64,000 nt of DNA from Acinetobacter piscicola (GCF_002233755.1 NZ_NIFO01000001.1:310001-374000), one strand, 5' to 3'. Positions 46,922 to 56,289 are shown, numbered from the stretch's first letter. Notes: generated by a model not told the origin, from the letters alone. A program made the numbers and translations.

Positions 46922-47548
46922 ATGGCATGTACTTGTAGCCATGAACCTGCACCGCAAAAACCGAATAGTAAGTTTCGTACAGCACTATGGATCGCTTTAT
47001 TTATTAACTTAACCATGTTTTTAGTTGAGTTGATTGGCGGTGCTTATGCACATTCATCGGCACTTTGGGCAGATTCTCTGGATTTCTTTGGAGATGCTGT
47101 CAATTATGGAATTTCACTGGCCGTTTTAGGCGCAAGTCTGTACTGGCGTGCGACAGTCGCATTATTTAAAGGTCTCACCATGGCTTTGTTTGGCTTGGTG
47201 GTGATTGCAAAAACAGCCTATGCTTATGTACAGGGTATTCCACCTGAAGCGATTACGATGGGTTTAATTGGTGTGCTTGCTTTAATTGCCAATGTGATTG
47301 CCGCAGTCGTTCTGTACGCATTTCGCGATGGTGACTCCAATATGCAGTCAGTATGGTTATGTAGTCGTAATGATGCAATTGGGAATGTTGCTGTAATTCT
47401 GGCTGCGGTAGGTGTGTTTGGTACTGGCAGTTTGATTCCAGATTTAATCGTGGCTTTGATTATTTCTATACTGGGGTTAACGGGTGGATATCAAGTGATT
47501 AGAAAAGCATTGCAAGAAAGAAAGCAGAATAAGTTTGTGAATGCTTAA
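46922..47548 (+). CDS. Cation diffusion facilitator family transporter
   Basis: A 208-residue inner-membrane protein with six spans and the CDF zinc/cadmium-binding pairs: 'HSSALWADSLDFFGDA' (span 2) and 'NDAIGNVAVILAAV' (span 5). It lacks the large C-terminal cytoplasmic domain of CzcD-type proteins and starts with a Cys/His cluster (ACTCSHEP). It probably exports Cd, Zn, Pb or another divalent metal under control of the divergent MerR protein. AGGA precedes the ATG at 46922; the GTG at 46910 is less likely. Confidence 0.87.
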   Translation: MACTCSHEPAPQKPNSKFRTALWIALFINLTMFLVELIGGAYAHSSALWADSLDFFGDAVNYGISLAVLGASLYWRATVALFKGLTMALFGLVVIAKTAYAYVQGIPPEAITMGLIGVLALIANVIAAVVLYAFRDGDSNMQSVWLCSRNDAIGNVAVILAAVGVFGTGSLIPDLIVALIISILGLTGGYQVIRKALQERKQNKFVNA

Positions 47549-47626
47549 GTTGTTTTTATGACAGTTTTTCTTTTTTAAATTTATTTTGAAATGATCGATT
47601 AGATAAATTGAACCATTAATAAAACG

Positions 47627-47685
47627 ATAACTCCATGAATATCAATCTATTTATTTAAGATTGTTCATTCAATGGAGTTATTTTA
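47627..47685. terminator. Double hairpin between the CDF and PI-PLC genes
   Basis: ATAACTCCAT / ATGGAGTTAT (47627-47636 with 47672-47681) enclosing CAATCT / AGATTG (47643-47663). T's follow on the right and A's lie before it, so it can end transcription from both convergent genes. Confidence 0.65.
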
Positions 47686-47695
47686 AATAAAGCGC

Positions 47696-48646
47696 TCATA
47701 TATAATTCTTCACACTATAGCGTAAGTTAAGTTCAATCAGAGTTTTGGTGAGATTGAAACCATTCTTATCCATGTTACGGTAGTAATCCAATAAAATGAC
47801 GCCTAAACGTGCTGGATGATTCGGTAAGTTTTCTAAAATAACCATGAGAGATTTATTCATAACAGGGTATCCAGTTAAACCGTTGCCCCATGCTAAATCG
47901 TATGGTGTCTCTTTTTCAGAATGTGTTTGTATACAGTTATAGCTAATGTACAAGGTATCATTGCTGTTAGTTGTAGCTTCATCGATCACTTTTTTAATAC
48001 CCGTAATTTGACCCGCAGTTTCAGTTTGGTATTGCAATGGCAAGATACGGAACTTTTGGTCCAAATGATTTGAGTATTCATATAATCCAGCTTGACATGG
48101 AATACCGATTTCACTGATTGCAGTACAATGATTGAAGAAAACAATTTTTCCTCTCAATTCACTGAGTGTTGTATTGCGATCACATTCAGAAAAATAGGTT
48201 TTATCACCCTCGATTAGATACTCTTCCAAGTGGTGCATGAAATTACGTTTAAAATTGAAGAACTTCGTTTCTCTTTGCACAATTTGAATACAGATGATTT
48301 CTGTAGGATTGCGTTTTAAAAAGCTTTTGCAGGTCAAAAGTACTTGTTCAAAATTAATTTGGCAATGATAACGATCATGAATCACACTTAGCGCGTAATC
48401 TTCAGGATGTGTACATGCCAATTGGATATCCAAATAGCGGATTCCATCATGAAGTTGTTCAAGTAAAGTATAGTTCTGATGTTTAAGATGATTCATCGAG
48501 TCATCAAAATTATAAGTCGCTGAGCAATGCGTCCCCGGGATGGTAATTTCACTTAATTTTAAGTTTGGATTTAAATGTCTCATCCAATTATGTGTAGCAA
48601 CACTATAAACGTGTTTATTTATTCCAAGATTCATCGCAGAACTCAA
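47696..48646 (-). CDS. Phosphatidylinositol-specific phospholipase C-like protein
   Basis: A 316-residue protein with the PI-PLC X-domain fold. The catalytic pair would be His40 (ITIPGTHCSAT) and His90 (VIHDRYH), with 'GIRYLDIQLA' (Arg70, Asp73) between them, matching bacterial Ca-independent PI-PLC. The late 'GVILLDYYR' matches 'GIVVLDFP'-type strands. No signal peptide or membrane span is visible, unlike the secreted Bacillus and Listeria enzymes. It may stay in the cytoplasm or leave by a signal-independent route. It contains nine cysteines. Monocistronic. Confidence 0.8.
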   Translation of the reverse strand: MSSAMNLGINKHVYSVATHNWMRHLNPNLKLSEITIPGTHCSATYNFDDSMNHLKHQNYTLLEQLHDGIRYLDIQLACTHPEDYALSVIHDRYHCQINFEQVLLTCKSFLKRNPTEIICIQIVQRETKFFNFKRNFMHHLEEYLIEGDKTYFSECDRNTTLSELRGKIVFFNHCTAISEIGIPCQAGLYEYSNHLDQKFRILPLQYQTETAGQITGIKKVIDEATTNSNDTLYISYNCIQTHSEKETPYDLAWGNGLTGYPVMNKSLMVILENLPNHPARLGVILLDYYRNMDKNGFNLTKTLIELNLRYSVKNYI

Positions 48647-48800
48647 CTTTGATGTTTGTGTTTATAAAGTATTCAACTTTTGTAAGTGTGAGAATCACTA
48701 AAAATAAGTAAAATTTAAGTAAAATTCAGTAAATTAAAATTTATGATATTTTTACTTAAAACAATGGTTTGTATCTAAAATTTGTAACAAAATAATTGCA

Positions 48801-48842
48801 ATAAAACTGAGCTTTGAAATGTCTATAAAAGCTCAGTTTTAT
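48801..48842 (-). terminator. Terminator of the lipoprotein gene
   Basis: A perfect 15-bp stem (48801-48815 with 48828-48842) around a 12-base loop, 65 bases past the lipoprotein stop on the minus strand. TTTTATTG follows in either direction. Confidence 0.75.
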
Positions 48843-48906
48843 TGATGGTTCAATCGATTCAAAATACAGAAATAAATGAGCCGAATTGGATTAAAAGCTT
48901 GGAAAA

Positions 48907-49608
48907 TTAATCAAAGATTTTTTGAATGGCTTGAAATGGTAAAGTCACTACATCGAATGCGATAGCAAAAGGGAAAAGCACCAGTTTATCGGTCGTTTTA
49001 CGACCGACTTGAGCGTAATCCTTCACTTGTTCATTGGTATAAATACTAACGCTATACGGTTTGCTGAGTGCTTTAAATGAGGCACTATTTGTTGCGGGTG
49101 GATAAATTAGCCCAGATAAAGCCAAATTAAAACAGAAACGCTGCGCTTTTAAGCGTTGGTCACTTGAAGTTGTACATTCTTCTGCGCCATTTTCAATAAA
49201 AAATTCACGATCTTGTTTGGTGACATCTTCTGAAAGCTTAACGTATTTCAAGGGTAATGTGCCTGAAAATTTCCCATCATTATTTGCAGAATAGAATTTA
49301 AGTTCTTTATCAATTTGAATAAATTTAGGATCAAGCCCCGTAATGACTTTGGCAAATCGAGCCCCACCACTGGTGAGCACATAGCTTTGCTGTTGTCCAG
49401 CGATGACGATACTATCCGCAGGTAAAGTAGGAATGGGTTGAGATGGTTTGCCAAAAGCCAGTACCGTATCATCCACTAAAACTTTCTGCACATTACGAGT
49501 ACGTACACCATCATCTTTTTCTAAAAGGGTTTTGGTTGCACAACCTGTAATGAATATGCTTGAAGAACATAAGATTGCGAATGTGAATTTATAGGTTGTT
49601 TTATTCAT
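48907..49608 (-). CDS. Predicted lipoprotein (233 aa), YceK-like end
   Basis: An exported lipoprotein with signal sequence and lipobox ITGC (Cys23). The next residues are Ala-Thr-Lys, so the outer membrane is the likely location. The body is strand-rich with a possible disulfide pair (EECTTS, RFCFN). The C-terminus 'KLVLFPFAIAFDVVTLPFQAIQ' resembles the YceK/DUF1375-type lipoprotein ending. No function is known to me. It has about 490 gene-free bases upstream and is monocistronic. Confidence 0.78.
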   Translation of the reverse strand: MNKTTYKFTFAILCSSSIFITGCATKTLLEKDDGVRTRNVQKVLVDDTVLAFGKPSQPIPTLPADSIVIAGQQQSYVLTSGGARFAKVITGLDPKFIQIDKELKFYSANNDGKFSGTLPLKYVKLSEDVTKQDREFFIENGAEECTTSSDQRLKAQRFCFNLALSGLIYPPATNSASFKALSKPYSVSIYTNEQVKDYAQVGRKTTDKLVLFPFAIAFDVVTLPFQAIQKIFD

Positions 49609-50100
49609 ATTTGACTCATTTTGTTTGAATTGATTGTTTATAACATTTCATCAAGGGTGGCGTTAAGATAATAAGTTGCCAAAAAAAACGGCAAAAAAGT
49701 GCTTTATCAATAGATTACTCATTTTTTAACGTTGTGAATTGGCAAAATGTATGATGATTGATTTTATAAAACGCTCATTATCCTGAATCAATGCATTAAA
49801 ATTTACCTAAATCGTGCATGTGTTCGATATCTTTTTTCTCTACATTTAAAATTCTAATCATCATTTGAGAGTAGGATAAATTTAAAATGAGGATTTCATT
49901 TCAATTTTTTGATTATCGTTTGGTTATAGTTTGGTTATTATTTGATGAGGGGAACAAGATTGATTTATAAAGCTTAATCAATCCAAGTTAGTATGATGAA
50001 AAACCGATGAATATAGCTAAAAAACGAAAATATTCATTGTAATTTCATGTCAAGATTCATAGAATTGCTCGCTTGTTTGCACGATCAGCGGAACTGAACC
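49609..50100. other. Gene-free stretch between the lipoprotein gene and rluA
   Basis: Divergent intergenic region of 492 bases. No coding frame is credible; the longest candidates are 10-20 codons without ribosome sites. It holds a short inverted repeat TTGCC-A8C-GGCAA at 49675-49695. Confidence 0.55.
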
Positions 50101-50745
50101 TTGAGTAATTTTCTAACCGAGCACCTGATACATCGTGAAGATGATTTTATGGTGATTCATAAGCCAGCAGGCATACTCACAGTTCCCGGAAAAACAGAAG
50201 ACTTACAAGATTGTGTAATTAACCGTTTATTGAAAATACAACCCAAAACTTTACTGATTCATCGCTTAGATCGAGATACTTCAGGTATTCTTGTATTCGG
50301 CTTAAGTAAATGGGGACAAAAAAGTATTTCACGCCAGTTTCAAGAACGCCAAACGTCCAAAATATATCAAGCCGTTGTTGCAGGAAATTTGCAAGGTGAG
50401 GGTACTGTCGATATTCCTGTAATTTATGATCCTGAACATCCTCCATTACATATTGTTGATCCTTCAAACAATAAACCTGCTTTGACCCATTGGAAAGCAA
50501 TCGAGCATTTTCAAATACAAGGTCAGCCTGTAACACGTGTTGAATTAACACCGATTACAGGGCGGTCACATCAGTTACGTGTTCATATGCAATATTTAGG
50601 TCATCCCATTATTGGTGATACTTTGTATGCAACAGCAGAACAACAACAGCTTATGCCTCGGTTATGTTTACATGCACAACAACTGAGTTTTCATCATCCT
50701 AAAACAGAGGAGCTTGTACAATTTGATTGTCCAGTTCCGTTTTAG
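50101..50745 (+). CDS. rluA: RluA-family RNA pseudouridine synthase
   Basis: A 214-residue enzyme isomerising uridine to pseudouridine in 23S rRNA and, for RluA itself, tRNA position 32. The catalytic Asp57 lies in HRLDRDTSGILVFG. 'IHKPAGILTVPGK' and the late 'GRSHQLRVHMQYLGHPIIGD' complete the family pattern. There is no S4 domain and the length matches RluA. The start is a TTG with GCGGA eight bases upstream; the first in-frame ATG is inside the conserved core. Confidence 0.9.
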   Translation: MSNFLTEHLIHREDDFMVIHKPAGILTVPGKTEDLQDCVINRLLKIQPKTLLIHRLDRDTSGILVFGLSKWGQKSISRQFQERQTSKIYQAVVAGNLQGEGTVDIPVIYDPEHPPLHIVDPSNNKPALTHWKAIEHFQIQGQPVTRVELTPITGRSHQLRVHMQYLGHPIIGDTLYATAEQQQLMPRLCLHAQQLSFHHPKTEELVQFDCPVPF

Positions 50746-50886
50746 TCAAATTTTTTTAAATAGATCGTGAAAAAGCTCAGAATTTAGTGAGCTTTATGTC
50801 AAAAAGTATTGCGTAAAGGCGGTATACTTTGTTCAAATATTCTCCTGATTTGAGCAACTGTGTTTCGGTCCTAACTTGAGATAAAG

Positions 50887-53724
50887 GTGGAAAAATTGCA
50901 ACAATTTGCTATAGGTCAACGTTGGTTATCAGACACAGAAACTGAATTAGGTTTAGGTGTATTGATTGATGTCGATGAACGTTCAATTAGTATTCTCTTT
51001 CCGAAAAGTGATGAAACGCGTGTCTATGCACGTAACAATGCACCTCTATCTCGTATTGTCTTCAATGTAAATGATGAAGTTCAAGACCAAGAAGGCACAA
51101 AATGGATCGTAGAATCATTTGATGATCACAATGGTGTGATTCGTTATAACGTGATTCGCACGCTTGAAAATGGTGAACAAGAACGTAAAGCCTTGAATGA
51201 AACGCGTATTGGCGCGCAAATTCAATTGTCAAAACCATTAGAGCGTTTACTTGCAAGCCAAATTGACTATAAAGAGTGGTATGACTTACGTATTGAAGCT
51301 TTGCAAATGCAAGCCAATATGCAAACTTCACCATTACGTGGTTTAGTGGGCGCACGTGTAGGTCTTATTCCACACCAGCTTTATATTGCACATGAAGTCG
51401 GTAAGCGTTTTGCACCTCGTGTTTTACTTGCCGATGAAGTCGGTTTAGGAAAAACCATTGAAGCAGGTTTGATCATTCATCAACAATTGAAGACAGGTCG
51501 TTCTGAGCGTATTTTGATTCTCGTACCTGATTCATTGCAATATCAATGGATGATTGAAATGCGCCGTCGTTTCAATCTAAACTTCTCATTGTTTGATTTG
51601 ACACGTACAGCTTCGATTAAAGAACATGATCCTGAGTTAAATCCATTCTTAACTGAGCAATGTATTATTGCTTCGGTAGATTTGATGATTGACCATGATG
51701 ACTTGCGTGATCAAGCAATTGAAGCAGGTTTTGATCTTCTTGTAGTCGATGAAGCACATCATTTGATGTGGAGCGAAGAAGAAGGTGGTAATGACCGTTA
51801 TGACCTTGTAGAAGAACTTGCAGAAAAAACTGAAGGCGTATTGTTATTAACAGCAACACCTGAACAATTGGGTGTAGAAAGCCATTTTGCTCGTTTACGT
51901 TTACTTGATCCGCAACGTTTTAGCTCTCTAGAGCGTTTCTTAGATGAAGAAGAGCAATATCATCATACGGCTAAAATTGCAGAAGTGTTGATGTCAGATC
52001 TTCCACTTGAAGCTGAACATTTAGCTGCAGTAGAAAAGCTACTTGGTCATCCGATTGAAGATCAACCTGAACACCGTTTCCGTGCGATTCATGAGCTTTT
52101 AGACCGTCATGGTACAGGACGTATTCTTTTCCGTAATACTCGTGAAGCAATTCAAGGTTTCCCTGGTCGTGACTGTCAACCTGCGCCATTACCTGCACCA
52201 GAGCACTGGTCTAAAGATGGTAAGTTGCGTGAGCAAATGTGGCCAGAAGAAGCACAGCTTGATGGTGCTTGGATGGAAACAGATCCACGTGTGACGTGGT
52301 TGATGGAAAAATTACGTACAGATTTAAAACATCACAAAGTACTGTTAATTGCACGTAGTGGCCCAGTGGTAGAAGCATTGGAAAATGCTTTACGTATTCA
52401 TGCAGGTATTCGCACAGCGATGTTCCATGAAGGCATGAGCTTGTTGGAACGTGACCAAGCAGCTGCTTATTTTGCAGAAGATTCTTACGGTGCGCAGATT
52501 TTACTGTGTTCTGAAATTGGTTCAGAAGGTCGTAATTTCCAGTTTGCTTCTAACCTCGTATTATTCGATTTACCTGCCAATCCTGATGTTTTAGAACAAC
52601 GTATTGGTCGTTTAGACCGTATTGGTCAAGAACATCGTATTCAAATTCATGTGCCTTATCTATTAGGAACGGCTCAAGAGCGTATGTTCCGTTGGTATAA
52701 CGAAGCATTGAATATTTTCAGCAGTATTTCTCCAACGGCTCAAACGCTACAAGAAAACTTTATTCTTGATTTAAAAGAGAGCTTATTGACAGATAAAGGT
52801 CAAGAATTTGAAGAACTTCTTGAAGCTGTGAATGTTCAACATCAATCACTTGAAAATGAGTTACAAGAAGGGCGTGACCGTTTATTAGAATACAATTCAT
52901 GTCGCCCAATGGTTGCGCAAGAAATTGTGACAGCGCTTGAAGACTATGATGACAATACATTATTACCGATGTTTATGAAGCGCTTTATGGCAGCAACGAA
53001 TATCGATTTTGATGAGCAAAGTAATGGCACTGTAATTATCAAACCAACGGATCAAATGCAAGTTCAAGGCTTGGATATTGATGAAGAAGGTATGACAGCA
53101 ACATTCTATCGTGACCAAGCGCAGATTCGTGAAGATGCCCAATATTTAACACTTGAGCACCCATTTACTGAAAGTGTAATGGAAATTATTCGTACACAAT
53201 CTTTTGGTAGCACCAATGTTGCGATTCTTAAAACCAATGCTTTAAAACAAGGTTCAATCTTGTTGGAAGTATGGTTTAAAGTAGATGTGATTGCACCTAA
53301 AGCATTGAACTTACCTTCAAGTTTACCGACTCAATTGATTCGTGTTCTACTGACTGAGACTGGTCAAGATATCACGGCAAAACTTGATCCTGAGATCATT
53401 AAACCGTACTTGCATCATTTAGACAGTAATAGTTGCCGTCAAGTGGTTAAAGCACGCCGTGAAGTGGTTGAAGAGCGTTATGCACAAGCACTTGATATTG
53501 CTAAAGGTGCATTGCCGACTTTGCGTGAACAGGCGAAAGAAATTTATGGTAGTAAATGGCAATATGAAATTGACCGTTTAACTTACTTAAAACAATTTAA
53601 TCCAAGTATTCGTACAGATGAAATTGAGCGTTTACAGAAATTCCAGAAAGAAGGTTTGAACTTATTGGATGGTTTATCTGTAACACCAGATGCAATTCAA
53701 ATCTTAGTTGTGGTTAAACCTTAA
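50887..53724 (+). CDS. rapA: RNA polymerase-associated SNF2-type ATPase RapA
   Basis: A 945-residue Swi2/Snf2 ATPase that recycles stalled RNA polymerase. It has two N-terminal Tudor-like beta-barrels (about 1-110), DEAD-like helicase lobe 1 with ADEVGLGKTIEAG (Walker A) and VVDEAHH (Walker B), lobe 2 with 'SEIGSEGRNFQFASNLVLFDLP' and 'QRIGRLDRIGQ', then the long C-terminal RapA region. The start is GTG at 50887, or the TTG three codons later, for which AGGTGG would be the better-placed ribosome site. It is monocistronic. Confidence 0.96.
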   Translation: MEKLQQFAIGQRWLSDTETELGLGVLIDVDERSISILFPKSDETRVYARNNAPLSRIVFNVNDEVQDQEGTKWIVESFDDHNGVIRYNVIRTLENGEQERKALNETRIGAQIQLSKPLERLLASQIDYKEWYDLRIEALQMQANMQTSPLRGLVGARVGLIPHQLYIAHEVGKRFAPRVLLADEVGLGKTIEAGLIIHQQLKTGRSERILILVPDSLQYQWMIEMRRRFNLNFSLFDLTRTASIKEHDPELNPFLTEQCIIASVDLMIDHDDLRDQAIEAGFDLLVVDEAHHLMWSEEEGGNDRYDLVEELAEKTEGVLLLTATPEQLGVESHFARLRLLDPQRFSSLERFLDEEEQYHHTAKIAEVLMSDLPLEAEHLAAVEKLLGHPIEDQPEHRFRAIHELLDRHGTGRILFRNTREAIQGFPGRDCQPAPLPAPEHWSKDGKLREQMWPEEAQLDGAWMETDPRVTWLMEKLRTDLKHHKVLLIARSGPVVEALENALRIHAGIRTAMFHEGMSLLERDQAAAYFAEDSYGAQILLCSEIGSEGRNFQFASNLVLFDLPANPDVLEQRIGRLDRIGQEHRIQIHVPYLLGTAQERMFRWYNEALNIFSSISPTAQTLQENFILDLKESLLTDKGQEFEELLEAVNVQHQSLENELQEGRDRLLEYNSCRPMVAQEIVTALEDYDDNTLLPMFMKRFMAATNIDFDEQSNGTVIIKPTDQMQVQGLDIDEEGMTATFYRDQAQIREDAQYLTLEHPFTESVMEIIRTQSFGSTNVAILKTNALKQGSILLEVWFKVDVIAPKALNLPSSLPTQLIRVLLTETGQDITAKLDPEIIKPYLHHLDSNSCRQVVKARREVVEERYAQALDIAKGALPTLREQAKEIYGSKWQYEIDRLTYLKQFNPSIRTDEIERLQKFQKEGLNLLDGLSVTPDAIQILVVVKP

Positions 53725-53758
53725 CTTATTCATCTTATTCGAATAAAAGTTAAAAAGT

Positions 53759-53782
53759 AAAAGCTCCTTCGGGAGCTTTTTT
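53759..53782. terminator. Bidirectional terminator after rapA
   Basis: AAGCTCC / GGAGCTT stem with TTCG tetraloop (53761-53778), As before and eight Ts after. It also serves the convergent permease gene. Confidence 0.93.
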
Positions 53783-53788
53783 TTCTAG

Positions 53789-54805
53789 TCAAATCATCCC
53801 AGCTTCTTTTAATTCAAGTTTGATATAGGCATAGAAAATAGGTGCAACGATTAAACCTGCAAGTCCAAAAATAGACTCAAATACGAGCATGGCCAATAAA
53901 ACTTCCCATGATGCTGCATGGATTTTTGTTCCAATGATTTTGGCATTGATAAAATATTCAAGTTTATGGATTAAAATAAGATAAATCAGAGCAATACCCG
54001 CAGTTGCTACCGAAATGGTTAAACCTGTAATGACAATAATCGTATTTGAAATGAGATTTCCTACAATTGGAATCAAACCAAAAATAAACGTTAGAATCAC
54101 TAAGGTATTGGCAAAGGGTAACTCTATTCCAAAAATTGGTAATAAAATATGCGAAAAAATAAAGAATAATCCAGTATTAATCAGTGAAATCTTAAATTGA
54201 GCAAACACTACATTTTTGAATGAAATAGATAGGTTTTCTATACGTTGTATCATGGCTTGTTTGAATACGGGATGCTCAGGCTTTTTCTGTAAACGATTTA
54301 ATGAAACCAATATACCGACAATCGAGCCAATGAGCATTGTCGCGAGGTTATGAATAAAATCGGTACCTGTATGTTTGAGCGTGGATAAATTATCTTTCAT
54401 CAATGCCAAAGTTTGATCTTTAAGCTCAGGTAAAGTATAGGGGATAAATCCAGGGATATATTGTGCAATTTCGAGTTGAAGTTTTTGTAGTGTTGAGTCT
54501 ATTTGTAAACTTAATGCATTGATCCCAGAACCTTGGACATCATGTTGCATAAAACTAATGAGGCTGGTAATTGCAAAAGTGATTAAGGTTACGGCAGTGA
54601 TCCCAAGAACGACACTTATTGTGATACGAGCACGTTGACCATCGATATATCTTTCAGTGATAGTGCCTAAACTATTGATCATTTCATAAATAACAAAACC
54701 TGCGAAGAAACTTGCAAGCAGATGCAGAGGAATGATTGAAATTAAAGCGATGAACATGATTGTATAGCTTGCAAGAATGCTTTGACGGTTATTCAGTAGG
54801 TTCAT
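53789..54805 (-). CDS. AI-2E family permease, second in the window
   Basis: A 338-residue multi-span inner-membrane protein of the AI-2E transporter family (PF01594), with an N-terminal pair of spans, a soluble helical region (about 105-155) and six later spans. 'GLIPIVGNLISNTIIVITGL' and 'LVFESIFGLAGLIVAPIFYAYIK' match the family end. It is divergent in sequence from the homologue at 27.7 kb and lacks that protein's acidic tail. ATG at 54805 is chosen over a TTG four codons earlier. Substrate unknown. Confidence 0.8.
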   Translation of the reverse strand: MNLLNNRQSILASYTIMFIALISIIPLHLLASFFAGFVIYEMINSLGTITERYIDGQRARITISVVLGITAVTLITFAITSLISFMQHDVQGSGINALSLQIDSTLQKLQLEIAQYIPGFIPYTLPELKDQTLALMKDNLSTLKHTGTDFIHNLATMLIGSIVGILVSLNRLQKKPEHPVFKQAMIQRIENLSISFKNVVFAQFKISLINTGLFFIFSHILLPIFGIELPFANTLVILTFIFGLIPIVGNLISNTIIVITGLTISVATAGIALIYLILIHKLEYFINAKIIGTKIHAASWEVLLAMLVFESIFGLAGLIVAPIFYAYIKLELKEAGMI

Positions 54806-55518
54806 TGAGTTGTCCAAATCGCTTAGTACCGTTTGATTATAGATGGGATTATAAGAAGTGTTTAAGTGTGGTCATTGAAGATGCATTTCAATTCTAGGCT
54901 TTTTTTATTTTATAGTGTGAAATACTTAAAATTAGATGAATATTTTTATATATTCCAAAAAAAAAGCTGATGAACATGTGCAGTTCATCAGCAAAGAGGG
55001 ACTTGACCGCATTTTGTGCATAGGTAAACATGCCGAATAACGCGTAGTTAAACAAACAGATCAAGTCTAAAAAAAAATCATTTTAATTTTCCCTAAAACA
55101 AAAGATGCTTTAGGTCTGTTAAATATCAAAAAGCAAGCACTGACAAAATTCCCCATTAAACTGGACTTAATTGTGATTTTTAGCTTAAATAAAGACCTAC
55201 CTTTTAAATGAAGAAAAGATATGTTGAACCCTTGTAATTAAACTAATTCAGAGTATCAAGATAATAAATCACTAAAAATAAGTAATTTAAAATTTATATT
55301 AATGTTAATCTAATCTTAATAATTTGTTTTGTAATAATAGAGGAAATATTTTAGTTAATAAAATATGTTACATATTTTTTAAATTATTGTAATTTATATT
55401 TTTATTTTAATGGTTTGAATCTTTTTTTAAGATTAAATGAAATATACCCAATATTGGTTATTGTATTATATCTCATTTTAAATTAACAATATTAGGAAGT
55501 AAGGAAGGAGTGGAATAC
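54806..55518. other. Gene-free 700-base stretch upstream of the response regulator
   Basis: A+T-rich DNA without a credible protein gene. It contains a strong leftward terminator (54957-54992) with no recognisable gene in front of it, suggesting a small leftward RNA (see findings). It also holds a 19-base string at 55267-55285 that recurs exactly at 48693-48711. Confidence 0.55.
54957..54992 (-). terminator. Orphan leftward terminator
   Basis: GCTGATGAAC / GTTCATCAGC perfect 10-bp stem with a seven-base loop (54966-54992). Read leftward it is followed by nine Ts. No leftward protein gene precedes it. Confidence 0.8.
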
Positions 55519-56289
55519 ATGTTTTCTTTAGACTATCAATTACCATTACCTACTCATACATTAGAAGATGATCATAAAATGGATGAACACTTTAATAATA
55601 TTTTTAATATGGATTGCAAATTAAGGTTACCTGTTCTTGTTTTAGAAGATGATCCAGTTATTCAAGAACGCATGTATAAAATATTAATGAGGTTTGGTTA
55701 TAAAGATGAGGACTTAAATTTTACTCAAACGATTAAAGGGGCTGAGGAAATTTATGATACAAAACATACTGAATTGGTTTTAGTTGACTTAGGTTTGCCA
55801 GATGGTAATGGTATCGATTTTATTTCATATATGCGTGAATACAAAAACGATAACAAAACACCGATTATGGTGGTATCAGCATGGAATTCTGTAGACACTA
55901 TTTTAAAAGCCTTGTCTGCAGGTGCTTCGGGGTATGTCTTAAAGGAACGTGATGATTTTGAACTGATTTTTGCAATTCGTAGTTTATTGCGTGGTGGGGT
56001 AATCATTGATCCATTTGTTGCTAGTCAAATTCTGAAAAGCATGAACCATATAGATGATGAAGTTAAACCATCATGTTCGCAGCATAAAATGGAAAGCAAT
56101 TTATCGACTAGAGAATTAGAAATATTAATTTTAGTTGCAGCTGGGAATAGTAGCCGAGAAATTTCCGAAACACTGAGTATTTCTAAGTTTACAGTAGATT
56201 GTCATATTAAAAATATTTATCACAAACTTTCTGTTAATTCTAGAACAAAGGCAATTAATGCTGCAAAGAAAATAGGATTAATTGATTAA
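55519..56289 (+). CDS. NarL/LuxR-type response regulator with duplicated N-terminal segment
   Basis: A 256-residue two-component regulator. The receiver domain begins near residue 36 (LRLPVLVLEDDP, acidic Asp44/Asp45) with phospho-acceptor Asp90 (VLVDLGLPDGNG). 'VVSAW' and 'GYVLKERDD' supply the Ser/Thr and Lys. The C-terminal LuxR helix-turn-helix is 'LSTRELEILILVAAGNSSREISETLSISKFTVDCHIKNIYHKL'. Residues 2-28 resemble residues 29-55 (11 of 27 identical, including LEDD), an apparent 81-bp internal duplication. The ATG at 55519 has AAGGAAGGAG eight bases upstream. No sensor kinase gene is adjacent, so it is an orphan regulator here. Confidence 0.9.
   Translation: MFSLDYQLPLPTHTLEDDHKMDEHFNNIFNMDCKLRLPVLVLEDDPVIQERMYKILMRFGYKDEDLNFTQTIKGAEEIYDTKHTELVLVDLGLPDGNGIDFISYMREYKNDNKTPIMVVSAWNSVDTILKALSAGASGYVLKERDDFELIFAIRSLLRGGVIIDPFVASQILKSMNHIDDEVKPSCSQHKMESNLSTRELEILILVAAGNSSREISETLSISKFTVDCHIKNIYHKLSVNSRTKAINAAKKIGLID

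Noticed and set aside
54900..55064. Leftward reading frame across the orphan terminator
   Set aside because: It has only a TTG or a weak ATG start, no ribosome binding site, and reads straight through the terminator T-run; the hairpin explains the sequence better as an RNA end.
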